Assembly: GCA_036257565.1 (NCBI GenBank)
Contig: DATAFH010000166.1
Location: 1-14,791 of the forward strand
Direction: 5' to 3'
From: DASSUW01 sp036257565
Lineage (GTDB): Bacteria > Actinomycetota > Thermoleophilia > Solirubrobacterales > Solirubrobacteraceae
DNA length: 14,791 bases
Shown one piece after another: positions 6,737 through 12,806 of the stretch. The notes below the pieces were generated by a model that was not told the origin of the DNA, made no database searches, and was given only the letters and a program-made list of their open reading frames with translations. The stretch's first letter is position 1. Each line of letters begins with the position of its first letter. Made by a program: the position numbers and the translations under genes.

Positions 6737-7630
6737 ATGGGAGCTGCAGCCACTACCGCCGGCCGGGCAGACACGCAGGCCCGGACCGCCGTCAAGAAGG
6801 GGCCGAAGGCACCGGGACCGCCCTGGTGGATCTACGTCGCCGTAGCGGCCGTGGTGATCTTCTGCCTGGCCCCGTTCTACTGGCTGGTCAACATCTCGCT
6901 CAAGACGGGGGCGGACCTGTCCAGCGCGGACCTCATCCCGCCCAACCCGTCGCTCGAGAACTACAAGTCGATCTTCCAGAACGACGACTTCGTGCGCTCG
7001 CTCGCCAACAGCGCGATCGTGAGCCTCACGACCACGGCCCTGGCCATCATCGTCGGGTCGTTCGCCGCGTATGCGCTGGCGCGCCTGAAGATGAACTTTA
7101 AGTTCCTGCTGCTGGGCATCGTGCTCTCGATCTCGACGTTCCCGCAGATCGCGATCGCCGCGCCGCTGTTCCGCCTATGGTCGGACGTCGGCCTCTACAA
7201 CACGCTGATCGGTCTGGTCATCCCGTACCTGACCTTCGCGCTGCCGCTCTCGATCTACATCCTCGTGTCGTTCTTCCGCGAGATCCCCAGGGATCTCGAG
7301 GAGGCGGCGCTCGTGGACGGGGCGACGAACTTCCAGGCGTTCCGGAAGGTGATCGTCCCGCTCGCGGCTCCCGGGCTCGCGACGACGGCGATCCTCGCCT
7401 TCATCGCCGCCTGGAACGAGTTCCTGCTGGCGCTCACCCTCACCTCCTCGCGCACCGCGAGGACAACGCCGGTGGCGATCTCGCAGTTCACGGGCTCCTC
7501 GCAGTTCGAGGTGCCCCTCGGCACGCAGTCCGCGGCCTCGGTGGTCATCTCGATCCCCCTGATCGCGCTCGTGCTGTTGTTCCAGAAGCGCATCGTGGCC
7601 GGCCTGACGGCGGGAGCCGTCAAGGGCTGA
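6737..7630 (+). CDS. Sugar ABC transporter permease, MalG type
   Basis: This 297-residue second permease has a ~28-residue Ala/Lys-rich cytoplasmic N-terminus, then about six membrane spans (first near 31-51, WIYVAVAAVVIF onward). The EAA coupling loop is DLEEAALVDGATNFQAFRK (186-204) followed by VIVPLAAPG. It ends GLTAGAVKG, a C-terminus nearly diagnostic of MalG-type sugar permeases. ATG 6737 is preceded by GAGGAG (6723-6728) with 8-base spacing. The same frame stays open far upstream through the MalF gene, but that stretch is His/Arg/Gly-rich shadow sequence. It forms the translocation pore with the MalF-type protein. Its TGA overlaps CTGAGC, the apparent lost or non-canonical start of the amidase remnant. 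Confidence 0.93.
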   Translation: MGAAATTAGRADTQARTAVKKGPKAPGPPWWIYVAVAAVVIFCLAPFYWLVNISLKTGADLSSADLIPPNPSLENYKSIFQNDDFVRSLANSAIVSLTTTALAIIVGSFAAYALARLKMNFKFLLLGIVLSISTFPQIAIAAPLFRLWSDVGLYNTLIGLVIPYLTFALPLSIYILVSFFREIPRDLEEAALVDGATNFQAFRKVIVPLAAPGLATTAILAFIAAWNEFLLALTLTSSRTARTTPVAISQFTGSSQFEVPLGTQSAASVVISIPLIALVLLFQKRIVAGLTAGAVKG

Positions 7631-8121
7631 GCACCTCGGACCTCACCGGGCGGCCGGCGCTTGCGCTGGCCGCCCTGGTCCGGGACCGCGAGGCCTCGGC
7701 CGCGAGGTCGTCACGGCGCATCTGCGCCGCATCGAGGACGTGGGCGGTGCGGTCAACGCCGTCGTGCAGGTCGACGGCGAACGCGCGCTCGCCCGCGCCG
7801 CGCAGGCGGACGCCGCGGTCGCGCGCGGCGACGAGATCGGTCCGCTGCACGGGGTGCCGTTCACGACCAAGGACAACCTGTCGGCGGCGGGCGTGCCGAT
7901 GGCGATCGCGCGCCCGAGCGCGCGAGATGGACCCGACGAGCTACACGACGCCGTCGAGCCTCACGGGGTGGCCGTCCGCCACGGTGCGCTGTGGGACCTC
8001 GCCGGAAGGGCTCCCGCTCGACGTGCAGGTGATCGCCAAGCCATGGGGCGACGACATCGCGCTGGCGGTTGCGCTCGAGCTCGAGCGCGCCCTCGGAGGC
8101 TGGCGCCCTCCCCCGCTCTAG
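7627..8121 (+). pseudogene. Amidase-signature-family pseudogene (frameshift plus internal deletion)
   Basis: Three pieces of an amidase-signature hydrolase remain. Frame 1 (7627 to about 7700) reads STSDLTGRPALALAALVRDREASA, here split as STSDLTGRPA and LALAALVRDREASA. Frame 3 (about 7698-7915) continues REVVTAHLRRIEDVGGAVNAVV and LHGVPFTTKDN, where Lys of KDN is the family's catalytic lysine. Frame 1 resumes (about 7926-8121) with SLTGWPSATVRCGTSPEGLP, VQVIAKPWGDD and LGGWRPPPL, a typical amidase C-terminus. Only ~160 of the usual ~460-490 residues survive. The Gly/Ser-rich block with the catalytic serines is missing, so the product cannot be active. The first shift is explained by loss of one C (GCCCGC to GCCGC near 7700). 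The head is CTGAGC, overlapping the MalG stop; an ancestral ATGAGC would give the common ATGA overlap. Residue runs are quoted in parts only. Confidence 0.85.
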
Positions 8122-8423
8122 TAGCGGAACTCGGAGCGGTCGCCGCGGTCGTGGCGCCGGCCGTCGCGATCGCAGGGCGTGCCCGGACGCATGTGCTGAT
8201 AGCCCGACGCCGGATCGGTGCGCAACTGCTTCTCGGCGGCCGGGGCGCGGGTGTCCTCGCCCGAGCCGCCGACCGCGGACGCGCCGGCCGCGAGGGCGCC
8301 GACCGCGAGCGCCGTGGTCGCCGCGGCAACCACCCATCGGCGCCGTCGGCGGCGTTGCTCCGGCGGCTGATCCGGGTCGTGGGGGAAGCGAACCTCGACG
8401 TCGTCGAAGCGGTCGTGCTCCAT
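8118..8423 (-). CDS. Small single-pass membrane protein of unknown function
   Basis: I do not recognise this 101-residue protein. It has a polar N-terminus (MEHDRFDDVEVRFPHDPDQ), an Arg6 stop-transfer block (residues 24-29), one hydrophobic span (about 30-51, WVVAAATTALAVGALAAGAS), and a polar C-terminal tail. The positive-inside rule puts the N-terminus in the cytoplasm and the ~50-residue tail outside. The tail ends with a His/Asp/Arg-rich stretch containing one Cys (Cys84) in RPGTPCDRDGRRHDRG, which could bind metal, but that is speculation. It is divergent from the ferric-reductase-like gene, 49 bases apart, with facing promoters, so shared control is possible. ATG 8423 is chosen over ATG 8432 because the latter would overlap the candidate -10 box. 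Its TAG overlaps the amidase remnant's stop by 4 bases. Confidence 0.7.
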   Translation of the reverse strand: MEHDRFDDVEVRFPHDPDQPPEQRRRRRRWVVAAATTALAVGALAAGASAVGGSGEDTRAPAAEKQLRTDPASGYQHMRPGTPCDRDGRRHDRGDRSEFRY

Positions 8424-8430
8424 GCCCGCC

Positions 8431-8436
8431 ATCTTA
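8431..8436 (-). promoter_or_regulatory. Candidate -10 element, leaderless start of the small membrane protein gene
   Basis: On the minus strand TAAGAT is followed by exactly 7 bases (GGCGGGC) and then ATG 8423. TANNNT seven bases before a start codon is the usual geometry of leaderless actinobacterial transcripts. No -35 hexamer at normal spacing was found. Confidence 0.5.
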
Positions 8437-8459
8437 CGCCGATCGCAACAGACCGCACG

Positions 8460-8465
8460 TAAACT
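8460..8465 (+). promoter_or_regulatory. Candidate -10 element, leaderless start of the redox operon
   Basis: TAAACT is followed by exactly 7 bases (TGGCGCC) and then GTG 8473. It mirrors the opposing TAAGAT box; the two boxes are 23 bases apart. It supports GTG 8473 over the upstream ATG 8422, which lies before this promoter. No good -35 is visible. Confidence 0.5.
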
Positions 8466-8472
8466 TGGCGCC

Positions 8473-9798
8473 GTGAGCGCAGGCCGCCGCAGGATCGCCG
8501 GCTGGGGCCTGGCGCTGCTTGCCGCCGCCGGTGCGGTCACCGCGCTCTCACTGTGGGGCGTCGGCGGCGTGCGCGACATCCACGACGCCGCGAGCCTGCT
8601 CACGGGTCTGGGCCGCGTGGCCGGGCTGCTGGGCGCCTACCTGGTGCTGCTCCAGCTGCTGCTGCTCGCGCGCCTGCCCGTGCTCGACCGGCTGGTGGGC
8701 TTCGACCGGCTGGTCGCCTGGCACCGGGTCGGCGGCTTCGCATGCCTGGCGCTGCTCGTCTCGCACGCGGTGCTGATCACGGCCGGCTACACGCTCGGGG
8801 ACCGGATCTCGCTGCCCGACGAGGTGGCGCGGCTGATCACCGGCTACCCGGGCGTCATCACCGCGACCGCGGGCCTGGTGTTGCTCATCGCGGTGGCCGT
8901 CACGTCGGCCGTCGTCGTCCGCCGCCGGCTGCGCTACGAGACCTGGTACTTCGTGCACCTGTACGCGTACCTCGCGGTGGCACTGGCCTTCAGCCACCAG
9001 CTCGCCACGGGCACCGACTTCGTGGGCGAGCCGCTGGCGCGCGCCTACTGGTACGGGCTGTACCTCTTCACGCTCGGCGTGCTGGTCGTGTTCCGGCTGG
9101 GCGTCCCGCTTGTGCGCACGCTGCGGCACCGGTTGCGGGTCGAGCGTGTCGTCGAGGAGGCGCCGGGCGTCGTGTCGATCGAGATCGGCGGCGTGCGGCT
9201 CGAGCGCCTCCGCGCGCGCACCGGCCAGTTCTTCACGTGGCGCTTCCTCACTCGCGACCACTGGTGGGAGGCGCACCCGTTCTCGCTCTCGGCCGCACCC
9301 GACGGGCGCCGGCTTCGGATCACCGTCAAGGGCGTCGGCGACTTCACGGAGACGCTGCGCTCCATCCCGCCGGGCACGCCGGTCATCGCCGAGGGCCCGT
9401 TCGGCTCCTTCACCACCGCCACGCGGCGGCGCCCGCGTGTGGCGCTGATCGCGGGCGGCGTCGGCATCACGCCGATCCGGGCGCTGCTGGAGGACATGCC
9501 CGGCGGGCCGGGCGACATCGCGGTCGTCTATCGCGCCCTGCGGGAGGACGACGTGATCCTGCGCGCCGAGCTCGACGAGCTGGCGCGGCGCCGCGGCGCC
9601 GAGATCCACTACGTGGTGGGCGACCACCGCGGCGGCGACCCGCTGTCGGCCGACCATCTCCTGCGGCTCGTGCCCGACATCGCGGCCCGCGACGTGTACG
9701 TGTGCGGGCCGCCGGGGATGACCGAGGCAGCGCGGGCCACGCTCGGGCGCTCGGGCGTCCCGGGACGGCACATCTTCACGGAGCGGTTCGCGTTCTGA
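8473..9798 (+). CDS. Ferric-reductase-like transmembrane NAD(P)H/FAD oxidoreductase
   Basis: The 441-residue protein combines a heme-binding membrane domain with a cytoplasmic flavoprotein reductase. About six hydrophobic spans fill residues 11-215. Two helices each carry a His pair: His84/His98 (WHRVGG to VSHAV) and His162/His175 (VHLYAY to SHQLA), the spacing expected for two b-type hemes as in ferric reductases and NADPH oxidases. The reductase part has GQFFTWRF (251-258), HPFSLS (268-273, FAD site), GGVGITPIRALLE (328-340, nucleotide loop) and VYVCGPPGM (408-416). It should pass electrons from NAD(P)H through FAD and heme to the outer membrane face. The next gene overlaps by one base and encodes a plausible acceptor, an exported FMN-binding protein. 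GTG 8473 is chosen on the leaderless promoter; ATG 8422 would add 17 unlikely residues. Confidence 0.9.
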   Translation: MSAGRRRIAGWGLALLAAAGAVTALSLWGVGGVRDIHDAASLLTGLGRVAGLLGAYLVLLQLLLLARLPVLDRLVGFDRLVAWHRVGGFACLALLVSHAVLITAGYTLGDRISLPDEVARLITGYPGVITATAGLVLLIAVAVTSAVVVRRRLRYETWYFVHLYAYLAVALAFSHQLATGTDFVGEPLARAYWYGLYLFTLGVLVVFRLGVPLVRTLRHRLRVERVVEEAPGVVSIEIGGVRLERLRARTGQFFTWRFLTRDHWWEAHPFSLSAAPDGRRLRITVKGVGDFTETLRSIPPGTPVIAEGPFGSFTTATRRRPRVALIAGGVGITPIRALLEDMPGGPGDIAVVYRALREDDVILRAELDELARRRGAEIHYVVGDHRGGDPLSADHLLRLVPDIAARDVYVCGPPGMTEAARATLGRSGVPGRHIFTERFAF

Positions 9799-10244
9799 TG
9801 CGCCGCGCGCTGCCCGTCCTCGTGGTGACCGTGGTGGCCGTCGTGCTGCTCGCCGGGTTCGACACCCAGCCGCCCGTGACGCTCAACCCGAACTCCGCGC
9901 TGCGGCCGATCGCCACGCCGCGCGCGATCGAGCGGCCGCGGCCCACGCCGACGGCGGACGGCGACACGAGCGTCGGCACCGGCCCGGTGCTGTCGACGCC
10001 GTTCTCCGTCATCCAGGTGCGGGCGACGCTCACGAACGGCCGGCTGACCGGCGTCGAGACGGTCGCGCTGAGCGGCGACGGCCCGCACACCGAGGCGCTG
10101 AACGCGCGCGCCGAGCCGATCCTCCGGGCGGAGGCGCTCAAGGCCGGGAGCGCCGACATCGACGTCGTCTCCGGTGCGACGTCGACCAGCGAGAGCTGGA
10201 TCGCGTCGCTGCGGGCCGCGATCCGGGCGGCGCGCCGTGGCTGA
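9798..10244 (+). CDS. Membrane-anchored FMN-binding domain protein (ApbE substrate)
   Basis: The 148-residue protein has an N-terminal hydrophobic segment (residues 5-20), a Pro-rich linker (25-52), and an FMN-binding domain like that of NqrC/RnfG. The domain ends with DVVSGATSTSESW (122-134), matching the Dxx(S/T)GAT motif in which ApbE attaches FMN by a phosphoester bond; Thr128 is the predicted site. The TSxSW continuation is also typical. The protein probably lies on the outer membrane face as a covalent-flavin electron carrier, receiving electrons from the upstream oxidoreductase. ATG overlaps the upstream stop (TGATG) and the ApbE start overlaps its 3' end by 8 bases, so the three are translationally coupled. 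The hydrophobic segment lacks a lipobox Cys, so a membrane anchor or cleaved signal are both possible. Confidence 0.9.
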   Translation: MRRALPVLVVTVVAVVLLAGFDTQPPVTLNPNSALRPIATPRAIERPRPTPTADGDTSVGTGPVLSTPFSVIQVRATLTNGRLTGVETVALSGDGPHTEALNARAEPILRAEALKAGSADIDVVSGATSTSESWIASLRAAIRAARRG

Positions 10245-11022
10245 GGCACGCATCATGGGGATGCCGGTCGCGATCACCGGGGTCGAGCGGGCCGCCGCGG
10301 AGGAGGCGTTCGCGTGGCTGCGGCGCGTCGACTCCCTGTTCAGCACCTACCGGGCGGACAGCGAGATCAGCCGGCTCGACCGGGGCGCGCTCGTGCTCGC
10401 GGACTGCGACCCGCTCGTGCGGGAGGTGCTCGAGCGCTGCGAGACCCTGCGCGGGCTCACGGCCGGCTACTTCGACGCCCGGGCGACCGGCCGGCTCGAT
10501 CCGTCGGGGTTCGTCAAGGGCTGGGCCGTGGATCGGGCGGCCGCGCTGCTCGACGCTGCGGGCGCGGAGCGCTCCTGCGTGAACGCGGGCGGCGACCTCG
10601 TGGTGCGCGGCGGGCCGTGGCGCGTGGGCATCCGCCACCCGCGCCGGCGGCGGCGCCTCGCCGCGGCGCTCGCGGTGGCGGACGCTGCCGTGGCCACGTC
10701 GGGCGCCTACGAGCGCGGCGCCCACGTCCTCGACCCGCACACCGGACGGCCGGCGCGCGGGGTGCTGTCGATAACGGTCGTCGGCCCCGAGCTCGCGACG
10801 GCCGACGCGTACGCGACCGCCGCGTTCGCCATGGGACGCGCCGGCCCGGCCTGGACGGCCGGGCTCGACGGCTACGAGGCGATGACGGTGCTCGACGACG
10901 GGGTGCTCTGTACCCCGGGCTTCGCCCACCTGTGCGGCGGCTCGGTGGCCGGCAGCGTCAGCGGAGGCCGCCTCCGGTCACCGGGCTGGCGACGGCAGAC
11001 TCGCGCTCGCTGGCCGGCGTGA
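10237..11022 (+). CDS. apbE: ApbE-family FAD:protein FMN transferase
   Basis: This 261-residue enzyme transfers FMN from FAD onto a Thr/Ser of an FMN-binding domain, using a divalent metal. Family landmarks are IMGMPV (residues 6-11), FSTYRADSEISRL (35-47), LDPSGFVKGWAVDRA (87-101, active-site Lys loop), CVNAGGDLVVRG (114-125), ATSGAYERG (153-161), HVLDPHTGRP (163-172) and TADAYATAAFAMG (188-200). The target is almost certainly the FMN-binding protein directly upstream. GTG 10237 gives an 8-base overlap; ATG 10255 would begin inside the conserved first strand. Unlike most bacterial ApbE proteins it has no signal peptide or lipobox and is short (usual ~300-350), suggesting cytoplasmic action. 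The last ~25 residues (after PGFAHLCGG) are non-conserved and overlap the convergent UspA-like gene. Confidence 0.93.
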   Translation: MAEARIMGMPVAITGVERAAAEEAFAWLRRVDSLFSTYRADSEISRLDRGALVLADCDPLVREVLERCETLRGLTAGYFDARATGRLDPSGFVKGWAVDRAAALLDAAGAERSCVNAGGDLVVRGGPWRVGIRHPRRRRRLAAALAVADAAVATSGAYERGAHVLDPHTGRPARGVLSITVVGPELATADAYATAAFAMGRAGPAWTAGLDGYEAMTVLDDGVLCTPGFAHLCGGSVAGSVSGGRLRSPGWRRQTRARWPA

Positions 11023-11398
11023 CCACGGTCACGGGTAGGCCGAGCGACTCGACGCGGCGCGGCAGGTCCCGCCGCAACCACTGCGACACGCGCTTGGGCA
11101 GCGTGGAGATGAGGATCTCGTCGTAGAATCCCTGCTCGACCGCGCGCCGGATCGCCTCGAACGGCTCCGTCCCCTCCCCCGCGAGCCCTTCGACCGGCCC
11201 GCGGGCCGCTCGCTCGAGCAGCGGCAGCGCCAGCTCGAGCGTCCAGTCCGTGTGCTCGGCGCTGGCGGCGTCGGGGATCAGGAGCGAGAACGTGGTCGGC
11301 CGCTCGCGCGCGCGCCTTGCCACCTCGTCCAGCAACGTCGGTGTTGCTGCGGTGCGGTTGGCCACGACGAGCACATGCCTGACGTCTGAGGACTCCAT
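10958..11398 (-). CDS. UspA-like (universal stress protein fold) protein
   Basis: The 146-residue protein reads like a single universal-stress-protein-type alpha/beta domain. The first strand is HVLVVANRTAATP (residues 8-20), then a helix rich in Arg/Glu, FSLLIPDA, a central helix AIRRAVEQG, the strand DEILISTLP, and the final GLPVTVVTP typical of the family end. The usual ATP-binding G2xG9x(S/T) loop is not clearly present; RVSQWLRRDLPRRVE occupies that place, so nucleotide binding is doubtful. ATG 11398 has GGGGGAG four bases upstream. It diverges from the small membrane protein at 11497 and overlaps apbE tail-to-tail by 65 bases. A stress-related role is inferred from fold and from the manganese catalase nearby. 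Confidence 0.75.
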   Translation of the reverse strand: MESSDVRHVLVVANRTAATPTLLDEVARRARERPTTFSLLIPDAASAEHTDWTLELALPLLERAARGPVEGLAGEGTEPFEAIRRAVEQGFYDEILISTLPKRVSQWLRRDLPRRVESLGLPVTVVTPASERESAVASPVTGGGLR

Positions 11399-11481
11399 GA
11401 CGCTCCCCCTGAGACGATGAGTGCGCAGGCCGGAGATTGGCGCGAAAGGCGCACCTCGTCAAGCCGCCGCGGCCCGTGGTC

Positions 11482-11487
11482 TACAGT
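11482..11487 (+). promoter_or_regulatory. Candidate -10 element before the small membrane protein gene
   Basis: TACAGT (TANNNT) lies 9 bases before ATG 11497 with no Shine-Dalgarno sequence between, a possible leaderless start. There is no convincing -35. The 98-base divergent gap 11399-11496 shows nothing else clear. Confidence 0.3.
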
Positions 11488-11496
11488 CGGTCGGGC

Positions 11497-11736
11497 ATGT
11501 CCACGACGCTCGTCGCAGCCCTGCTCGCGGCCGCCGGCCTGGTGGCCGTGCTCGCCGTTTCGTACGCGTTCTACCTGGTCGGTCGGGCCGAGGATCGCGA
11601 CCGCGCGAAGGCCACGGCGCCGCCTGAGACCGAGCCGGAACGGCCCTCGCACCGCACTGCGGAGCCTGGTGATCACGAGCATCGCGTGGCCCGGGACCGC
11701 CGCCGGCCGCTGCCGCCGCGCCGCCCGCAGCGGTAG
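11497..11736 (+). CDS. Small single-pass membrane protein, hypothetical
   Basis: The 79-residue protein has an N-terminal hydrophobic span (about residues 3-27, LVAALLAAAGLVAVLAVSYA) ending YLVGRAEDRDRAKA, then a polar, Pro/Arg/Glu-rich tail of about 45 residues. Small actinobacterial proteins with one span followed by FYLVGRSEDR-like text are common and uncharacterised. The Arg-rich tail suggests the C-terminus stays in the cytoplasm. ATG 11497 is preferred because the span begins right after it; an in-frame ATG at 11437 would add 20 residues that look non-coding. It lies between the UspA-like gene (divergent) and the manganese catalase (same strand, 88 bases downstream). No function is assigned. 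Confidence 0.6.
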   Translation: MSTTLVAALLAAAGLVAVLAVSYAFYLVGRAEDRDRAKATAPPETEPERPSHRTAEPGDHEHRVARDRRRPLPPRRPQR

Positions 11737-11753
11737 ACGTCCGAACGCTGTCA

Positions 11754-11768
11754 GCCGCGGATCGCGGC
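11754..11768. terminator. Perfect GC hairpin in the gap before the catalase gene
   Basis: GCCGCG, a GAT loop, then CGCGGC forms a perfect 6-bp stem 17 bases after the stop at 11736. There is no T-tract, so it may be an actinobacterial-style terminator, a weak attenuator or a protein site. GC-rich chance pairing is also possible. Confidence 0.3.
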
Positions 11769-11824
11769 CCCGTGGCGTGGGTAGCCCTCTGGTGAAGGAA
11801 CCCCGACTATGGAGGTCGCCCAAC

Positions 11825-12802
11825 ATGATCCTTCGCATCGATCGCCTCGGCGTCGAGATGCCACCGCCGTCAGACCCCGATCCCGAGGGTGCGAGGGCGG
11901 TCCAGGAGCTCATGGGCGGGCGCTTCGGCGAGATGTCGACGCTCATGAACTACACGTTCCAGTCGTTCAACTTCCGCAATCGCCGCGGCGCGAGGCCGTT
12001 CTACGACCTGATCGCGAACATCGCGGCCGAGGAGTACGGGCACATCGAGCTCGTGGCGGTCGCCATCAACACGATGCTCACCGGCGGCTCGCCCCGATCG
12101 ACGACGGGCGCGCGCCCGACAATGTGCTCGAGCAGGTGAAGGGCAAGACCATCAACCCGCACCACTTCCTCAGCGGCGGTCAGGGCGCCCTTCCGCAGGA
12201 CTCGCGCGGCGCGCCGTGGACGGGTGACTACGTGTTCTCCTCGGGCGACCTGGTGGAGGACCTCACGCACAACTACTTCCTCGAGACCGGCGCGCGCAGC
12301 GGCAAGCTGCGCGTCTACGAGATGTGCTCGCACCCGGCGGCCCGGGCACTCACCGGCTATCTGCTGGTCCGCGGGGGCACCCACCAGGTCGCGTACGCCC
12401 GGGCGCTGGAGCGGCTGACGGGCGCGGACCTCACGAAGCTGTTCCCGTCTCCGCGCATCCCGACGGCCAAGATCCCCGAGTGCCAGCCGCACATCGAGAA
12501 GGGGCTGCACCGGACGCTGTACCGCTTCTCGCCGAAGGACTACCAGGAGATCGTCGCCGTCTGGAACGGGCCGCACCCGGAGACGGGCGAGGACCTCGTG
12601 GTCGAGCAGGGGCCGCCCGAGGGCGCGCCGCCGCACGACCTTCCGTCGCAGCCTGCGGTCTTCGCGCCCGACTACGCGCCCGAAGAGATCTCGGAGATCG
12701 CGCAGAAGCTGCGCAATGCGGCCGGCCTCCCCCGACGAGCCGCTCGGCGAGTACGCGAACGGCGGAGGCCTCGTCGACCGGGTGAAGGAGAAGCTGCCTT
12801 AG
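11825..12802 (+). pseudogene. Manganese catalase, broken by two compensating frameshifts
   Basis: This encodes a non-heme dimanganese catalase that dismutates hydrogen peroxide. It reads in frame 2 from ATG 11825 (GGAGG at 11811-11815) to about 12092. It then shifts to frame 1 until about 12730 and returns to frame 2 to stop at 12802 with DEPLGEYANGGGLVDRVKEK. Adding one C to the CCCC at 12092-12095 and removing one C from CCCCC at 12729-12733 gives a 325-residue protein. In that corrected protein Glu36, Glu70, His73, Glu154 and His187 keep the ligand spacing known for the Lactobacillus plantarum enzyme (35, 66, 69, 148, 181). Other marks are YVFSSGDLVEDLTHN, KLRVYEM and YLLVRGGTHQVAYA. Both indels sit in C-runs, so sequencing error is a live option and the gene may be intact. 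As read, the product stops early, after ~104 residues. Confidence 0.9.
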
Positions 12803-12806
12803 GGGC

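Noticed and set aside
7740..8462. A 240-residue open frame running from the amidase remnant across the small membrane protein gene
   Set aside because: Only its first ~60 residues are amidase-like; after the deletion junction it is an out-of-frame read-through and then antisense to the small membrane protein.
11779..11784. GGGTAG before the catalase gene as a general-stress sigma-factor -10 box
   Set aside because: No matching GTTT-type -35 element is found 12-16 bases upstream, so the hexamer alone is not evidence.
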